NCBI GenBank assembly: GCA_046262735.1
Contig: JBHEMD010000216.1
Location: 1 to 64,000 of the forward strand
Length of the DNA stretch: 64,000 nt
Source of the DNA: AV17 sp046262735
GTDB lineage: Bacteria; Verrucomicrobiota; Verrucomicrobiia; Chthoniobacterales; UBA10450
Reading direction: 5' to 3'
Part shown: positions 50,914-60,092 of the stretch, piece after piece
How the letters are laid out: each line of letters opens with the position of its first letter
How positions within the stretch are numbered: position 1 is the first letter of the stretch
Position numbers and translations under genes: made by a program
Notes under the pieces: generated by a model
What the model saw: the letters and a program-made list of their open reading frames with translations, nothing else
Databases searched by the model: none
What the model was told of the DNA's origin: nothing

Positions 50914-51111
50914 AGTAATTATGACTTCTATAAGCAGCGGGAATGCCAACTTTCAGCTTCATTTCCGCTGCCCTCCGCCCTCGCGCCCGGCGCGATACGC
51001 AGAAAAGTCAAAACTTGGCGTGCCGTAACCCGGACGGATCAGGCTAAGAAGGCGATCCCTTTTAGCAGCTGGGCGCGTGCGAGGAACTGCCGCTAAGAGC
51101 AAACCCATCGC

Positions 51112-53178
51112 TTAACGCAGCAGTTCGCGATAAGGGAATCCAGCCCGGTAGAACGACAGGTCTTGCTGAAGGTCCACGGCAAGTTCACGGTCATCCGCTG
51201 AGTTAGCCAGCTGTAAAGCGGCGCGCGCGATCTCTACCGCTTCACCGAAATGGCCATTCTCCGCGTGCGCCGCGGCAAGAGTGCGCAGGACTGTGGGATT
51301 TCGCCGGCCGGAGAGCTGATCGGCGCGGCGCGCTAATTCGAGTGCTTTGTCGCCGCGCCGTAGCGTGCCGTCAGGCGCTGTCGCCAGCAGCCAGGCAAGA
51401 TTGTTCGCCGCTGGAATGGATTGTGGCGATATCTCCAGAGCTTTTTGGTACTCGGAGATGGCATCGGCGATTCGGCCGTTTTGATCGAAAGCAATCGCGA
51501 GAACAGCGTGAGCATCGGCATGATTTGGCTGAATCGAAACCGCCGTCTGGCAATGGGGGATTGCCGCGCGGAACTCTCCCTTCTCAAGAAAAGCGCGGCC
51601 CAAGCCATAGTGAGCGAGGAAGTAGGAAGGCCGAATTGCCAATGCCCGTTGGTAGTGAGCAATCGCTTCGTCGCGCCGGCCGCTCTCGAGAAGCGCGTTT
51701 GCCAGCGCCACGTGGGTATCAGGGTCGTTCGGCTGAAGGGTCAGAGCTTTCTCGCAATGAACGAGTGCCTGATCAATCTCGCCCTTACCCAGAAGAGCGT
51801 TGCCGAGGTTATACTCGGCATCTCCGAAGGTGGGCTGAAGTTGGAGCGTGGTGCGGTAATGCGAAATGGCTTCGTCGAGTTGCCCTTTTTGAAAGAGAAC
51901 AATGCCCAAATTGTTGTGAGCCATCCAGCAATCGGGATTTGCCGCCAATGTTGTACGCCAGAGCGCTTCGATATTCGCGTACATCCTGCTCTGCTGCCAC
52001 GTGAGCAGGGCCAGCACCATCGCAACAAGCAGACCGGCCCCATACGCCAGGCGGCAGGAATACCTCGTGGCCGCGGCCAGCGTAGTCCAGCCGGCCGAGA
52101 TTAGCGCAATCGGCCCGATACACGCCAGATATTGGTAGTGATCGGCGACAAAGGTATAGCGAAACGTGTAGAGCATGATGAATCCCAGCACCGGAGCGAG
52201 GGTCGCTATGAAAAACAGGGCCGCGACTGCCACGCCGCGCCCAAGCCGCTGACGTCCAAGATAAATGAGCGCACAGGTGCCGACGCAGGCGAGGACCCAG
52301 CCATAACTCAGCGGGTCGGCCGGCGCGATTTGCCAGCGCGGATAAATGAACGTCAGGTTCGCTGGCCAAATTAATTTCCATAGATAGAACCACCCCGCTC
52401 GGCTCGCCACGAGAACACGCTCGACGGGACCGAGAAAGGGAAAGATCGCCCGGCTGGTGCCCTGATGGTATCGCTCCCACCAAATGGTCAAAATTCCCAT
52501 CGCCAGTCCGAGCAAAACGAATGGCGCCACCTGGAGAAGCCGTTGCCAATTGATTGATTTTTTTTGCCACCACAGCGCCAAAAGGAGGGCCGCCGGCAAA
52601 GTGCAGGCGGTTGTCTTGGCTGAGAGCGCGAGGGCGTAACAACTCAATGCCAACCCGTAGAAGAGCCAGCGGCGTTTTTGTGCTGAATCGACGAATGCGA
52701 TCCAGCCGAGCGAGGCCAGTAGAAAGAAAAATCCCATCAGCACATTTTTCCGCTCGGTGATCCATGCGACCGACTCGACCTGCACGGGGTGCAGGGCAAA
52801 AAAAGCGGCCGCCAGTGCCGCCCCGGAAACTTTCAATTTCGCCAGTAGTCGCCAGAGAAGGAGCGCATTCGCCACGTGCAGTATGAGGTTGGTCCAGTGA
52901 TAGCCCGTGGGATTAAGGCCCCACAAGGCGCGCTCCACGCGAAACGTGGTGTAGACAAGCGGAAAATATTGCGACGGCGAGTCGAACGAGAACCAAATCC
53001 GCCGCAACCCATCCGCGGCAGTGAGCAACTCATTGTTGACCACGTACGCATCGTCGTCCCAAATGAAGCCGCCGCGCCAAGCCGGCTGGTACGCGCATAC
53101 GGTTACTCCCGCCAGGACCAGCGCATAAACGCAGGCGCGGGCGCGGCTCAGGGCGCGGCGTTCGGAAATTGCGTGCAC
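51112..53178 (-). CDS. TMTC-like membrane glycosyltransferase/TPR protein (paralogue 1)
   Basis: 688 residues: an N-terminal GT-C-like membrane region (about 15-420, roughly ten helices) and a C-terminal row of about seven TPRs. The early luminal motif GGFIWDDDAYVVNN with acidic residues after the first helix is typical of GT-C enzymes; further family segments are HPVQVESVAWITERKNVL and FVADHYQYLACIGPIALI. TPR forms include AHNNLGIVLFQKGQLDEAI. The arrangement resembles eukaryotic TMTC O-mannosyltransferases. Substrate unknown. It is the first of three paralogues in 7 kb. Confidence 0.82.
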   Translation of the reverse strand: MHAISERRALSRARACVYALVLAGVTVCAYQPAWRGGFIWDDDAYVVNNELLTAADGLRRIWFSFDSPSQYFPLVYTTFRVERALWGLNPTGYHWTNLILHVANALLLWRLLAKLKVSGAALAAAFFALHPVQVESVAWITERKNVLMGFFFLLASLGWIAFVDSAQKRRWLFYGLALSCYALALSAKTTACTLPAALLLALWWQKKSINWQRLLQVAPFVLLGLAMGILTIWWERYHQGTSRAIFPFLGPVERVLVASRAGWFYLWKLIWPANLTFIYPRWQIAPADPLSYGWVLACVGTCALIYLGRQRLGRGVAVAALFFIATLAPVLGFIMLYTFRYTFVADHYQYLACIGPIALISAGWTTLAAATRYSCRLAYGAGLLVAMVLALLTWQQSRMYANIEALWRTTLAANPDCWMAHNNLGIVLFQKGQLDEAISHYRTTLQLQPTFGDAEYNLGNALLGKGEIDQALVHCEKALTLQPNDPDTHVALANALLESGRRDEAIAHYQRALAIRPSYFLAHYGLGRAFLEKGEFRAAIPHCQTAVSIQPNHADAHAVLAIAFDQNGRIADAISEYQKALEISPQSIPAANNLAWLLATAPDGTLRRGDKALELARRADQLSGRRNPTVLRTLAAAHAENGHFGEAVEIARAALQLANSADDRELAVDLQQDLSFYRAGFPYRELLR

Positions 53179-53221
53179 AACAGCTCCTGGTTTAGATGAT
53201 CGTTATTCCTAACGCACCTCG

Positions 53222-53787
53222 GTGAGAAATTCGATGTTCGAGCCCGGCAGAACCTGGCGGATCAGCTGGTATTTTATGGCGCTGGCAGTGTTCGCCATTG
53301 TTCTGGCAATCCGGGTTCGGCTACTTCCAATGCTGCTCGAGCGCGACGAAGTCCGTTCCCGGAATCGGTCAGGATCGCCGACTACGTTCGTGAGCATACT
53401 GAGCCGACTGACACGATCGCGGTGCTGGGATCGGAACCGCAGATTTATTTTTACGCCAAGCGACATTCAGCGATCGGGTACATTTACATGTCTGGATTAA
53501 TGGAACCGCACAAGTACGCGCGCCAGATTCAAATCGAGACGATTCACGAGATCGAAGCGGTGAGGCCAAAATATCTCATTTCAGTCGTGATGGAAGATTC
53601 CTGGCTGGCGCGACCGGCATCCAATCGGCAAATCTTCGGCTGGGCGAACCAATACGCGGCACAATATTACGATGTCGCGGGCTTCGTGAACATCACGCCT
53701 GGCAAGTCGGACTATTACTTCAATGATGTGCCGAAAGCGCTCCCACAGCTCGGAGATTATATTTTCATCTACAAGCGCAGACCCTGA
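53222..53787 (+). pseudogene. Remnant of a glycosyltransferase-39-like gene (internal deletion plus frameshift)
   Basis: The first frame reads a membrane helix ending RVRLLPMLLERDE, the usual beginning of a large GT-C (PMT_2-like) protein. At about 53352 the frame changes, and the other frame continues with PFPESVRIADYVREHTEPTD, AVLGSEPQIYFYAKRHSA and GLMEPHKYARQ up to the stop at 53787, which is the C-terminal luminal part of the same type of protein. Some 400 codons between the two are missing. It sits between two TMTC-like paralogues. Confidence 0.7.
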
Positions 53788-53803
53788 ACCCCCTGCGCCA
53801 TCA

Positions 53804-55726
53804 ATGCACGTCATGCCAACGCGTCTGCGCCGTGTGAACACTCAAGCATTGAGTGTCGCGCAAACACCTTATCGCTGGCTTGTCCTCGCGATAGCCATTT
53901 CGATTGCGGCACTCACCTGGTTGGTTTTTGGGCAGACGCTGCGGCACGATTTCGTCAACTACGACGATCACCGCTACGTTTACGAGAACACAAAAATAAC
54001 TGCGGGCCTGAGCGCGAGCGCGATCGCCTGGGCCTTCAGCCACATTCATTCCGAGAACTGGCATCCGCTCACAACGATTTCGCACATGCTGGACTGCCAG
54101 CTGTACGGGTTGAAGCCAGGCGGACATCATTTCAGCAATGTGCTCCTGCATGCGACCGCAGCGATTCTTCTCTTCGTCGCGCTTTGGCAAATGAATGGGG
54201 CTTTATGGCGCAGCGCATTTGTTGCGGCGATTTTCGCCGTTCATCCTCTGCACGTCGAGTCGGTCGCGTGGATCGCCGAACGCAAAGACGTGTTAAGCGC
54301 GGTGTTTTTCATGCTGACCCTGCTTGCCTATCGCCAATACGCACGTGCGCCAGGCTTCTGGCGTTACCTCGCTGTCGTGTTCCTGTTCGCCTGCGGGCTA
54401 ATGTCAAAAGCGATGCTCGTGACAGTGCCATTTGTTCTTTTGCTTTTGGATTACTGGCCGCTGAAGAGGTTCCAATCACGGACAAGATCGACAATCGCAA
54501 GAATAATCGCGGAAAAGGTCCCACTCGTTGTGCTCGCGAGTGTGTCCGGGATCGTCACATTTCTGGCGCAGAACCCCGCCATTGCCCAAACTGAGCAACT
54601 GCCAATTTCATCACGTATCAACAATGCGCTGGTGAGCTACGTTGCTTACATCTGGCAAATGCTCTGGCCGGCGAAGCTCGCCGTTTTCTATCCGCATCCG
54701 GAAAACCGACTCCCGATCTGGCAAGTCGTGGCGGCTGCGGTCGCGCTCATCGCCTTCACTGCGTTCGCCCTCGCCCTGCGCAAAAGACGTCCTTACCTCA
54801 TCGTTGGCTGGCTCTGGTATATCGGAATGCTGATTCCGGTAATCGGCATACTGCAAGTGGGGTGGCAAGGCCACGCCGACCGATACACTTATCTGCCGCA
54901 AATCGGTCTTTACATTTTGATTGCCTGGAGTGTTGGCGATCTGACAGCCAGGTCGCGGCACGTCAGGCAAATCGTGGCTCTGGGGGTGGCAGCACTTATC
55001 GCAGCGTGTGCCTGGCCTGCCCGGATTCAGACTTCCTACTGGCGTAACAGCGAAACGCTCTGGGTGCATACACTCGCTTCCACCAACAACAACGACGTCG
55101 CCGAGAACAACCTCGGCATTGTCCTGCTCCAGAAGGGCCGAGTGGACGAAGCAATCCCCCGTTTCGAACGCGCGATCGAAATCCGGCCCGAGAATGCGCC
55201 AGCCCACGACAACCTGGCGAAAAGTTTTCTGCGAAACGGAAAGTTAGCGGATGCAATGGCGGAGTATCGCAAGCTTCTCGAGATTCAGCCTGAAAACGTC
55301 GAAGCGCATAATATCATGGGCACTGTGCTCATCCAACAAGGGCGCATCAGAGAGGCCATCGAACAATGGCAGGAAGCGTTAAAGATCAATTCAGCGAATG
55401 GGAACGCGAAAAGCAATCTGGCATGGGTGTTCGCCACGTGCCCGGACGAATCGGTCCGCGATGCGAACAGGGCCGTTCAGCTGGCCGAAGACGCGCTGCG
55501 CCTTTCCGGCGGCAAAAACGCCCTCGTCCTGCGCACGCTCGCCGCGGCTTACGCGGAGAGCGGTCGCTTCACTGAAGCGGTCGAAACGGCGCGGCGCGCT
55601 GCGGAATTGGCGAAGCAACAGGGCAACACTGGATTGGCCGCCGAGCTCGAAAGCAGTATTGCGCTTTACCAAAGCGGTGGAGCGCTGCGCGACCCGAGCC
55701 TCACTACGAAAGCGGTTCCGCCCTAG
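53804..55726 (+). CDS. TMTC-like membrane glycosyltransferase/TPR protein (paralogue 2)
   Basis: About 640 residues from ATG 53804. The membrane half shows the family forms HDFVNYDDHRYVYENTKI, HPLHVESVAWIAERKDVLSA and GHADRYTYLPQIGLYI; the C-terminal part carries about five TPRs (AENNLGIVLLQKGRVDEAI, AHDNLAKSFLRNGKLADAM, AHNIMGTVLIQQGRIREAI). It is divergent from paralogue 1, with the pseudogene between, and ends in a 4-bp CTAG overlap with paralogue 3. The frame extends upstream to 53723, which would overlap the pseudogene. Confidence 0.83.
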   Translation: MHVMPTRLRRVNTQALSVAQTPYRWLVLAIAISIAALTWLVFGQTLRHDFVNYDDHRYVYENTKITAGLSASAIAWAFSHIHSENWHPLTTISHMLDCQLYGLKPGGHHFSNVLLHATAAILLFVALWQMNGALWRSAFVAAIFAVHPLHVESVAWIAERKDVLSAVFFMLTLLAYRQYARAPGFWRYLAVVFLFACGLMSKAMLVTVPFVLLLLDYWPLKRFQSRTRSTIARIIAEKVPLVVLASVSGIVTFLAQNPAIAQTEQLPISSRINNALVSYVAYIWQMLWPAKLAVFYPHPENRLPIWQVVAAAVALIAFTAFALALRKRRPYLIVGWLWYIGMLIPVIGILQVGWQGHADRYTYLPQIGLYILIAWSVGDLTARSRHVRQIVALGVAALIAACAWPARIQTSYWRNSETLWVHTLASTNNNDVAENNLGIVLLQKGRVDEAIPRFERAIEIRPENAPAHDNLAKSFLRNGKLADAMAEYRKLLEIQPENVEAHNIMGTVLIQQGRIREAIEQWQEALKINSANGNAKSNLAWVFATCPDESVRDANRAVQLAEDALRLSGGKNALVLRTLAAAYAESGRFTEAVETARRAAELAKQQGNTGLAAELESSIALYQSGGALRDPSLTTKAVPP

Positions 55727-57894
55727 CGGGGCTGCGACCCTGCTGCCGGCTCCCTGTGGTAAGCGGAGCCCAAGCGGTAGAGCGCGATTTCGTTCCGAAG
55801 CGCGTTTGCCAGCAGTCCAGTATCTTGCAACTGGAGCGCTCGTTCTGCCGCGTCCACCGCATCGCTGAATCGCCCGGCCTCGGCATACGCCGCAGCAAGA
55901 ATCCGCAGGACAACCGGCTGATTGCCGCCTGAAAGGCGACTAGCTTGTTCCGCCATCGCAACTGCTTCCGGTCCATTTCGGAGCAGTGGGTCGGAAGCAG
56001 TTGCGAGCAGCCACGCCAGATTGCTTTGTGCAGCCGCGTGATTCGGCGCGAGAGCGAGCGCCTTTCGGTACTCGGCAATCGCTTCCGCGATTTGGCCTTT
56101 CTGCAGAAGAGCCGATCCGAGATTGGCGTGAGCGTCTGCGTTCTGCGGCATCAGCTCGAGCGTCTTTTTGTAATGCGCGGTTGCCTCGTCGGTTCGGCCT
56201 TTGCGAAGCAGCGCATTCGCGACGTTGTAGTGCGCTTCCGGCTGCTCGGGCGAGATGGTCAAGCCTGCCAAATAGCGTACGATTGCACCATCGACATCGC
56301 CTTTGAAGAGCAGCGCGTCTGCGAGGTTAATGCACGCTCCGGCGTGGTTCGGGTGCATCGTCAACGTTTGTTCGTACTGGGCGATTGCCTCATCCAGCCG
56401 TCCACTCTCGAAAAGCGCTAGGCCCAGATTGTTGTGGGCTTCTCCATCCGCTGGATTGATGAGCAACGCCTTCGTGTAATGTCCAATTGCGTCGTCGAGC
56501 TCGCCTTTATCGACTAGAAGACGGGCAAGATTGTAATGTGCTTCGGCATAATTTGGCCGTAGTGCGATGGCCTGGCGGTAATGCGAAATAGCTTCGTCAC
56601 TTTCGCCGCGCCCCCGCAGAACGATGCCCAGGTTGTAATGTGCCATCCAACACCCGGAATTTTCCGCCAGCGTGCGGGTGTACAACGTCACGAGATCGCG
56701 ATACACGAGCGTTTGCCGCCACGTTAAAACGCCGAGCACGAACAGAACCGCTCCAGCGAGCGCCGGCCGCAAAAGTGATCTCCACCTGAGCCGATCAATT
56801 GCAGTGGTGATCGCAGCGCCCGTCAAGGCGAGCGGCCCCATGCTGGCCAGATACTGAAAATGGTCGCTCACAAACGAGTAACGAAAGAAATAGACGTTGA
56901 AAAAGCCTAGGACCGGAAAAAGGGCGGCAACGAAATAGAGAGCGGCAAGGAGGACTGGCCGCCGCCATGGTGAGCGGACCAACCACAGAGCGGCCAGCGC
57001 TGCGAATGCCGCGACCAGCGGCAGATAGGCTGCCAGATGCGAAGAATTAATCGGCCAGCGGGGATAAATAAAGATCAGCGGATGCGGCCACAAAAGTTTG
57101 CCCGTATAAAACCAGATTGCCCGCCCAGCGATAATCAACCGCTCGAGCGGCGTTTGCGCCCATTCATGGCCGGTCGCGCCGGCGTGAAATTTCTGTTCCC
57201 AGATTGTCCAGACGCTGGCCGCAACGGACACGAGCGCAAAAGGAACAATGCTCGCAACGTCCATGGCGCCGATCCGCCTTTTTCGCCACCAAAGACAGAG
57301 AGCAATTACCACCGGCAACATCACGGTGGAAGGTTTGCTGAGGATGGCGAAGACAAAAAATAGGAGTGAAAGAATCCATCGCCACCAACGGCCGCGCTTT
57401 TCGTTCTGTGCGTCGAAGTTCAAGTAAAACAAGATCGACATGAGATAGAACAATGCAGACTGCGTATTCTTCAGCTCCGTTATCCACGCGACCGACTGCA
57501 CCATTACCGGATGCAGCGCCCAAAGCGCGGCCCCGAGCCACGCTCCGGTGATACTGAGCTGCCGCAGCACGCGCCACAGCAGCACGGCCGAGATAGCATG
57601 CATGACGACGTTGAGGGCATGATACGGCCAGGGCGCCAGGCCGACGAGCTTGTGCAGAATCCAAAACGTCGTCAGCACCAGCGGATAGTAAACCGCACGC
57701 GTCGTCGTCCAGATTTCCTTTAATCCCAGCGGCCCAATCACGCACGGATTCTGCGTGACGTGGGCTTCGTCATCCCAAATAAAATCGAAGCGAACGACCC
57801 GGGAATAGGCCACGCACACGAGCACAACCAGAACTAAAGCCGCCAGCCACTGTCCCCGTGTCGTTCGGAACAACGACGCAGAAGGTTGGCGCAT
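55723..57894 (-). CDS. TMTC-like membrane glycosyltransferase/TPR protein (paralogue 3)
   Basis: About 723 residues from ATG 57894 (GTG 57942 possible). The GT-C-like half has RFDFIWDDEAHVTQNP, HPVMVQSVAWITELKNTQSA and FVSDHFQYLASMGPLALT; the C-terminal half has about seven TPRs (AHYNLGIVLRGRGESDEAI, AHNNLGLALFESGRLDEAI, AHYNVANALLRKGRTDEAT). It is closer to paralogue 1 than to 2 by eye. It lies downstream of the His-rich membrane-TPR gene on the same strand. Confidence 0.83.
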   Translation of the reverse strand: MRQPSASLFRTTRGQWLAALVLVVLVCVAYSRVVRFDFIWDDEAHVTQNPCVIGPLGLKEIWTTTRAVYYPLVLTTFWILHKLVGLAPWPYHALNVVMHAISAVLLWRVLRQLSITGAWLGAALWALHPVMVQSVAWITELKNTQSALFYLMSILFYLNFDAQNEKRGRWWRWILSLLFFVFAILSKPSTVMLPVVIALCLWWRKRRIGAMDVASIVPFALVSVAASVWTIWEQKFHAGATGHEWAQTPLERLIIAGRAIWFYTGKLLWPHPLIFIYPRWPINSSHLAAYLPLVAAFAALAALWLVRSPWRRPVLLAALYFVAALFPVLGFFNVYFFRYSFVSDHFQYLASMGPLALTGAAITTAIDRLRWRSLLRPALAGAVLFVLGVLTWRQTLVYRDLVTLYTRTLAENSGCWMAHYNLGIVLRGRGESDEAISHYRQAIALRPNYAEAHYNLARLLVDKGELDDAIGHYTKALLINPADGEAHNNLGLALFESGRLDEAIAQYEQTLTMHPNHAGACINLADALLFKGDVDGAIVRYLAGLTISPEQPEAHYNVANALLRKGRTDEATAHYKKTLELMPQNADAHANLGSALLQKGQIAEAIAEYRKALALAPNHAAAQSNLAWLLATASDPLLRNGPEAVAMAEQASRLSGGNQPVVLRILAAAYAEAGRFSDAVDAAERALQLQDTGLLANALRNEIALYRLGSAYHREPAAGSQPR

Positions 57895-57975
57895 TATTGA
57901 TCGCGATGCGTTCACGATCGGGTGTGCTGTTGATGAATCCACGCGCGGCTAAATTGACCGCAGCGCTTCAGCGCT

Positions 57976-59913
57976 TCAGCGCAACGGCCAAAGCGAGTAA
58001 GCGTCGCTCTGTTTGGCAACGCGCAGGTTCTCCTCTGCTTCCGGAAAGTCAGGATGCAGACGCAACGCTTCTTCGAATTGCACGATCGCTTCGGAGACTT
58101 TGCCTTCGCGCATGAGGATTTTTCCCAGGAAATTGTGCGGCTGGGCAAGCTTGCGGTCGATTCGGCTCGCCTCCTGGTAATGCGCTTTTGCTTCCTGCCA
58201 CTCGCCGTTCTCGACCAGCGCGGTGGCAAGATCGACATGTGCATCGGGCAGGCGAGGATCGAGCTCGACCGCGCGCCGATAGTTCGCGATCGCGTCGTCG
58301 AGTTTGCCTTGCTTTTCGAGGAACGCGCCATAGCTCTGCCACGCCAGCGCCGACCGGGGATTGGCACGAATAGCAGCTTCGCATTCCGCCGCTGCTTTCT
58401 CGATTTGGCCGAGTCGCTCCAGAACGAAGGCATAGCCCGAGTGATACTCACCGTTATTGGGGTCGACCCGCAAGGCCGCTTGGAAATGAGTTTGCGCCTC
58501 CTCGAGTTGGCCTTTGCCAATCAGAACCCCGGCAAGATTGACATGCGCCTTTGCCGAGTTGGGATTGACCCGTAATGCCGTGGAAAATTCAGCCGCCGCT
58601 TCATCGGGCCGATTCGCATCCTGCAAGGCTGTGCCGTAGTTGACGTGCGCACGTGCGCTGGTCGGAAGATCGGCCACGATGGCAGCGAGACGATTCAGTT
58701 GGGTTCGCGGCGAATGCACCTCTGTAAACCAGAGTATTCCGAGCGGGATGACGAAGACACCGACCCATTTGACGCCGTGCACCAGCCAACTCGGCAGAAA
58801 ACCGCTGCTCGATGAGTCGGGTGTGGCGCCACCACTGATACCGAGCGATTGGCGGGTGGATTTCTCGCGCACCTTCCAGATAAAACCGTCGTAATAGAAA
58901 TGCAGCAGCGCTGACGCCGTAACTACCCCTGTCAGGATGCGTTTGAGGGAATCGACGCCGATAGACGACTTGAAATAACCAAGCGCGCCGTAGGCCAGAA
59001 CCAGGCCGATGTAAACACCGACAAGCGAGCCACTGCGCCGGAAAACAAAACGCATGAATCCGCTGATCGAACTGTCGGCTTCGACGCGTTTGCGGTTGTA
59101 GATCCAGACAAGCGAGAGGTACTGCACATCGTGAAAAACCTCGAACAAAGCGACGCCAACCAAGACGCTCGCGACGATGTTGTTGCAGTACCACCAGAAG
59201 GCGATGCTCGTGACGAGGAGCGCAAGCTTGACCGGGTTCGGCCGTTTCCCGCTCGACCACATCCAGACAAAATTCGCAAGAAACAGGGCTGAAATGATGA
59301 GCGCGAACGTGAGCGCTGCCTGTTGGCCGGCACGAAAAAGGTCCGGCGAAATGAACGGCCCCCCGGCCGAGTAATAGCTGTCCAGGGTATCAGTCATTCG
59401 CTGCGGCGAAAGTAGGACCGCGGTTATAAACCAAACCGCACAAAGCGCGAAATCCAGCCGACGCGTCAGGCTCGCGAAGGAACCTACTTTGGCGTCGTAA
59501 ATGCGGCAGAACCCATACGTCTGCATCATGCCGTGCCACACACCCCAGATAAAGGTGACCAGCACGATTCCCTTGAGGTCCCAGAAGAAAAATGTCGCGC
59601 ACACGGCGATTAGAAAAACCGGCGCGAAAATGAAGCGCCACTTGAACCGCTTGAATAGCGCCCGGTCGCCATAAGCGCGGATCATTCCGGGCAGGTGGTG
59701 ACCCATTGCCCCAAACGCGGCGACGAAGAGATAAATATCTTCCGGGCCCCATCGCGTTTGTGCCACGAGGAAAATCGGAATGATCAACAGCGGGGTGCAG
59801 ACGTAGAGAACCAGGTCGCGCCAACTATCGAGAATCCACAGAGCCGATTTGCGCGCCGCGGCCGGCGCCGTTGGAACCGTTTCCGGACGTGAAAACGCGG
59901 AGAGAAGCTGCAT
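57976..59913 (-). CDS. Polytopic membrane protein with conserved-looking His residues fused to TPRs
   Basis: 645 residues. The N-terminal half (about 30-400) has around ten membrane helices but no GT-C acidic loop. Instead it has histidines at helix ends: AMGHHLPGMIRAY, GVWHGMMQTYGFCRIYDAK, EVFHDVQYLSLVWIYN and LLHFYYDGFIWK. This spacing suggests a metal-binding membrane enzyme (for example Brp/Blh or hydroxylase-like), but I cannot assign a family. The C-terminal half has about six TPRs (AHVNLAGVLIGKGQLEEAQ, AHVDLATALVENGEWQEAK). The 179-bp stretch before the next gene holds only that gene's terminator. Confidence 0.75.
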   Translation of the reverse strand: MQLLSAFSRPETVPTAPAAARKSALWILDSWRDLVLYVCTPLLIIPIFLVAQTRWGPEDIYLFVAAFGAMGHHLPGMIRAYGDRALFKRFKWRFIFAPVFLIAVCATFFFWDLKGIVLVTFIWGVWHGMMQTYGFCRIYDAKVGSFASLTRRLDFALCAVWFITAVLLSPQRMTDTLDSYYSAGGPFISPDLFRAGQQAALTFALIISALFLANFVWMWSSGKRPNPVKLALLVTSIAFWWYCNNIVASVLVGVALFEVFHDVQYLSLVWIYNRKRVEADSSISGFMRFVFRRSGSLVGVYIGLVLAYGALGYFKSSIGVDSLKRILTGVVTASALLHFYYDGFIWKVREKSTRQSLGISGGATPDSSSSGFLPSWLVHGVKWVGVFVIPLGILWFTEVHSPRTQLNRLAAIVADLPTSARAHVNYGTALQDANRPDEAAAEFSTALRVNPNSAKAHVNLAGVLIGKGQLEEAQTHFQAALRVDPNNGEYHSGYAFVLERLGQIEKAAAECEAAIRANPRSALAWQSYGAFLEKQGKLDDAIANYRRAVELDPRLPDAHVDLATALVENGEWQEAKAHYQEASRIDRKLAQPHNFLGKILMREGKVSEAIVQFEEALRLHPDFPEAEENLRVAKQSDAYSLWPLR

Positions 59914-60030
59914 TGGCGTCTAGGGGAAACGAGTGTGGCTCAACAGATGAGCAAAATCAATCCTGAGCTCGTCGGGAGACCCGCCGGTGATTGTCGACTT
60001 AGCGGCCGCGGGTTTGCCAATCGCTGGCAG

Positions 60031-60068
60031 CAAAAACGAAACGGCCGGGCCTACGAGAGGCCCGGCCG
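60031..60068 (-). terminator. Intrinsic terminator of the TonB-dependent receptor gene
   Basis: On the reverse strand CGGCCGGGCC pairs perfectly with GGCCCGGCCG around TCTCGTA (60042-60068), followed by TTTCGTTTTTG. It begins 25 bp after the receptor stop. Confidence 0.88.
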
Positions 60069-60092
60069 CTGTGAATCGGTTTCGTCTCCGGC

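Noticed and set aside
50914..51111. Riboswitch (for example cyclic-di-GMP type) in the gap
   Set aside because: I could not find the conserved core bases or a convincing fold.
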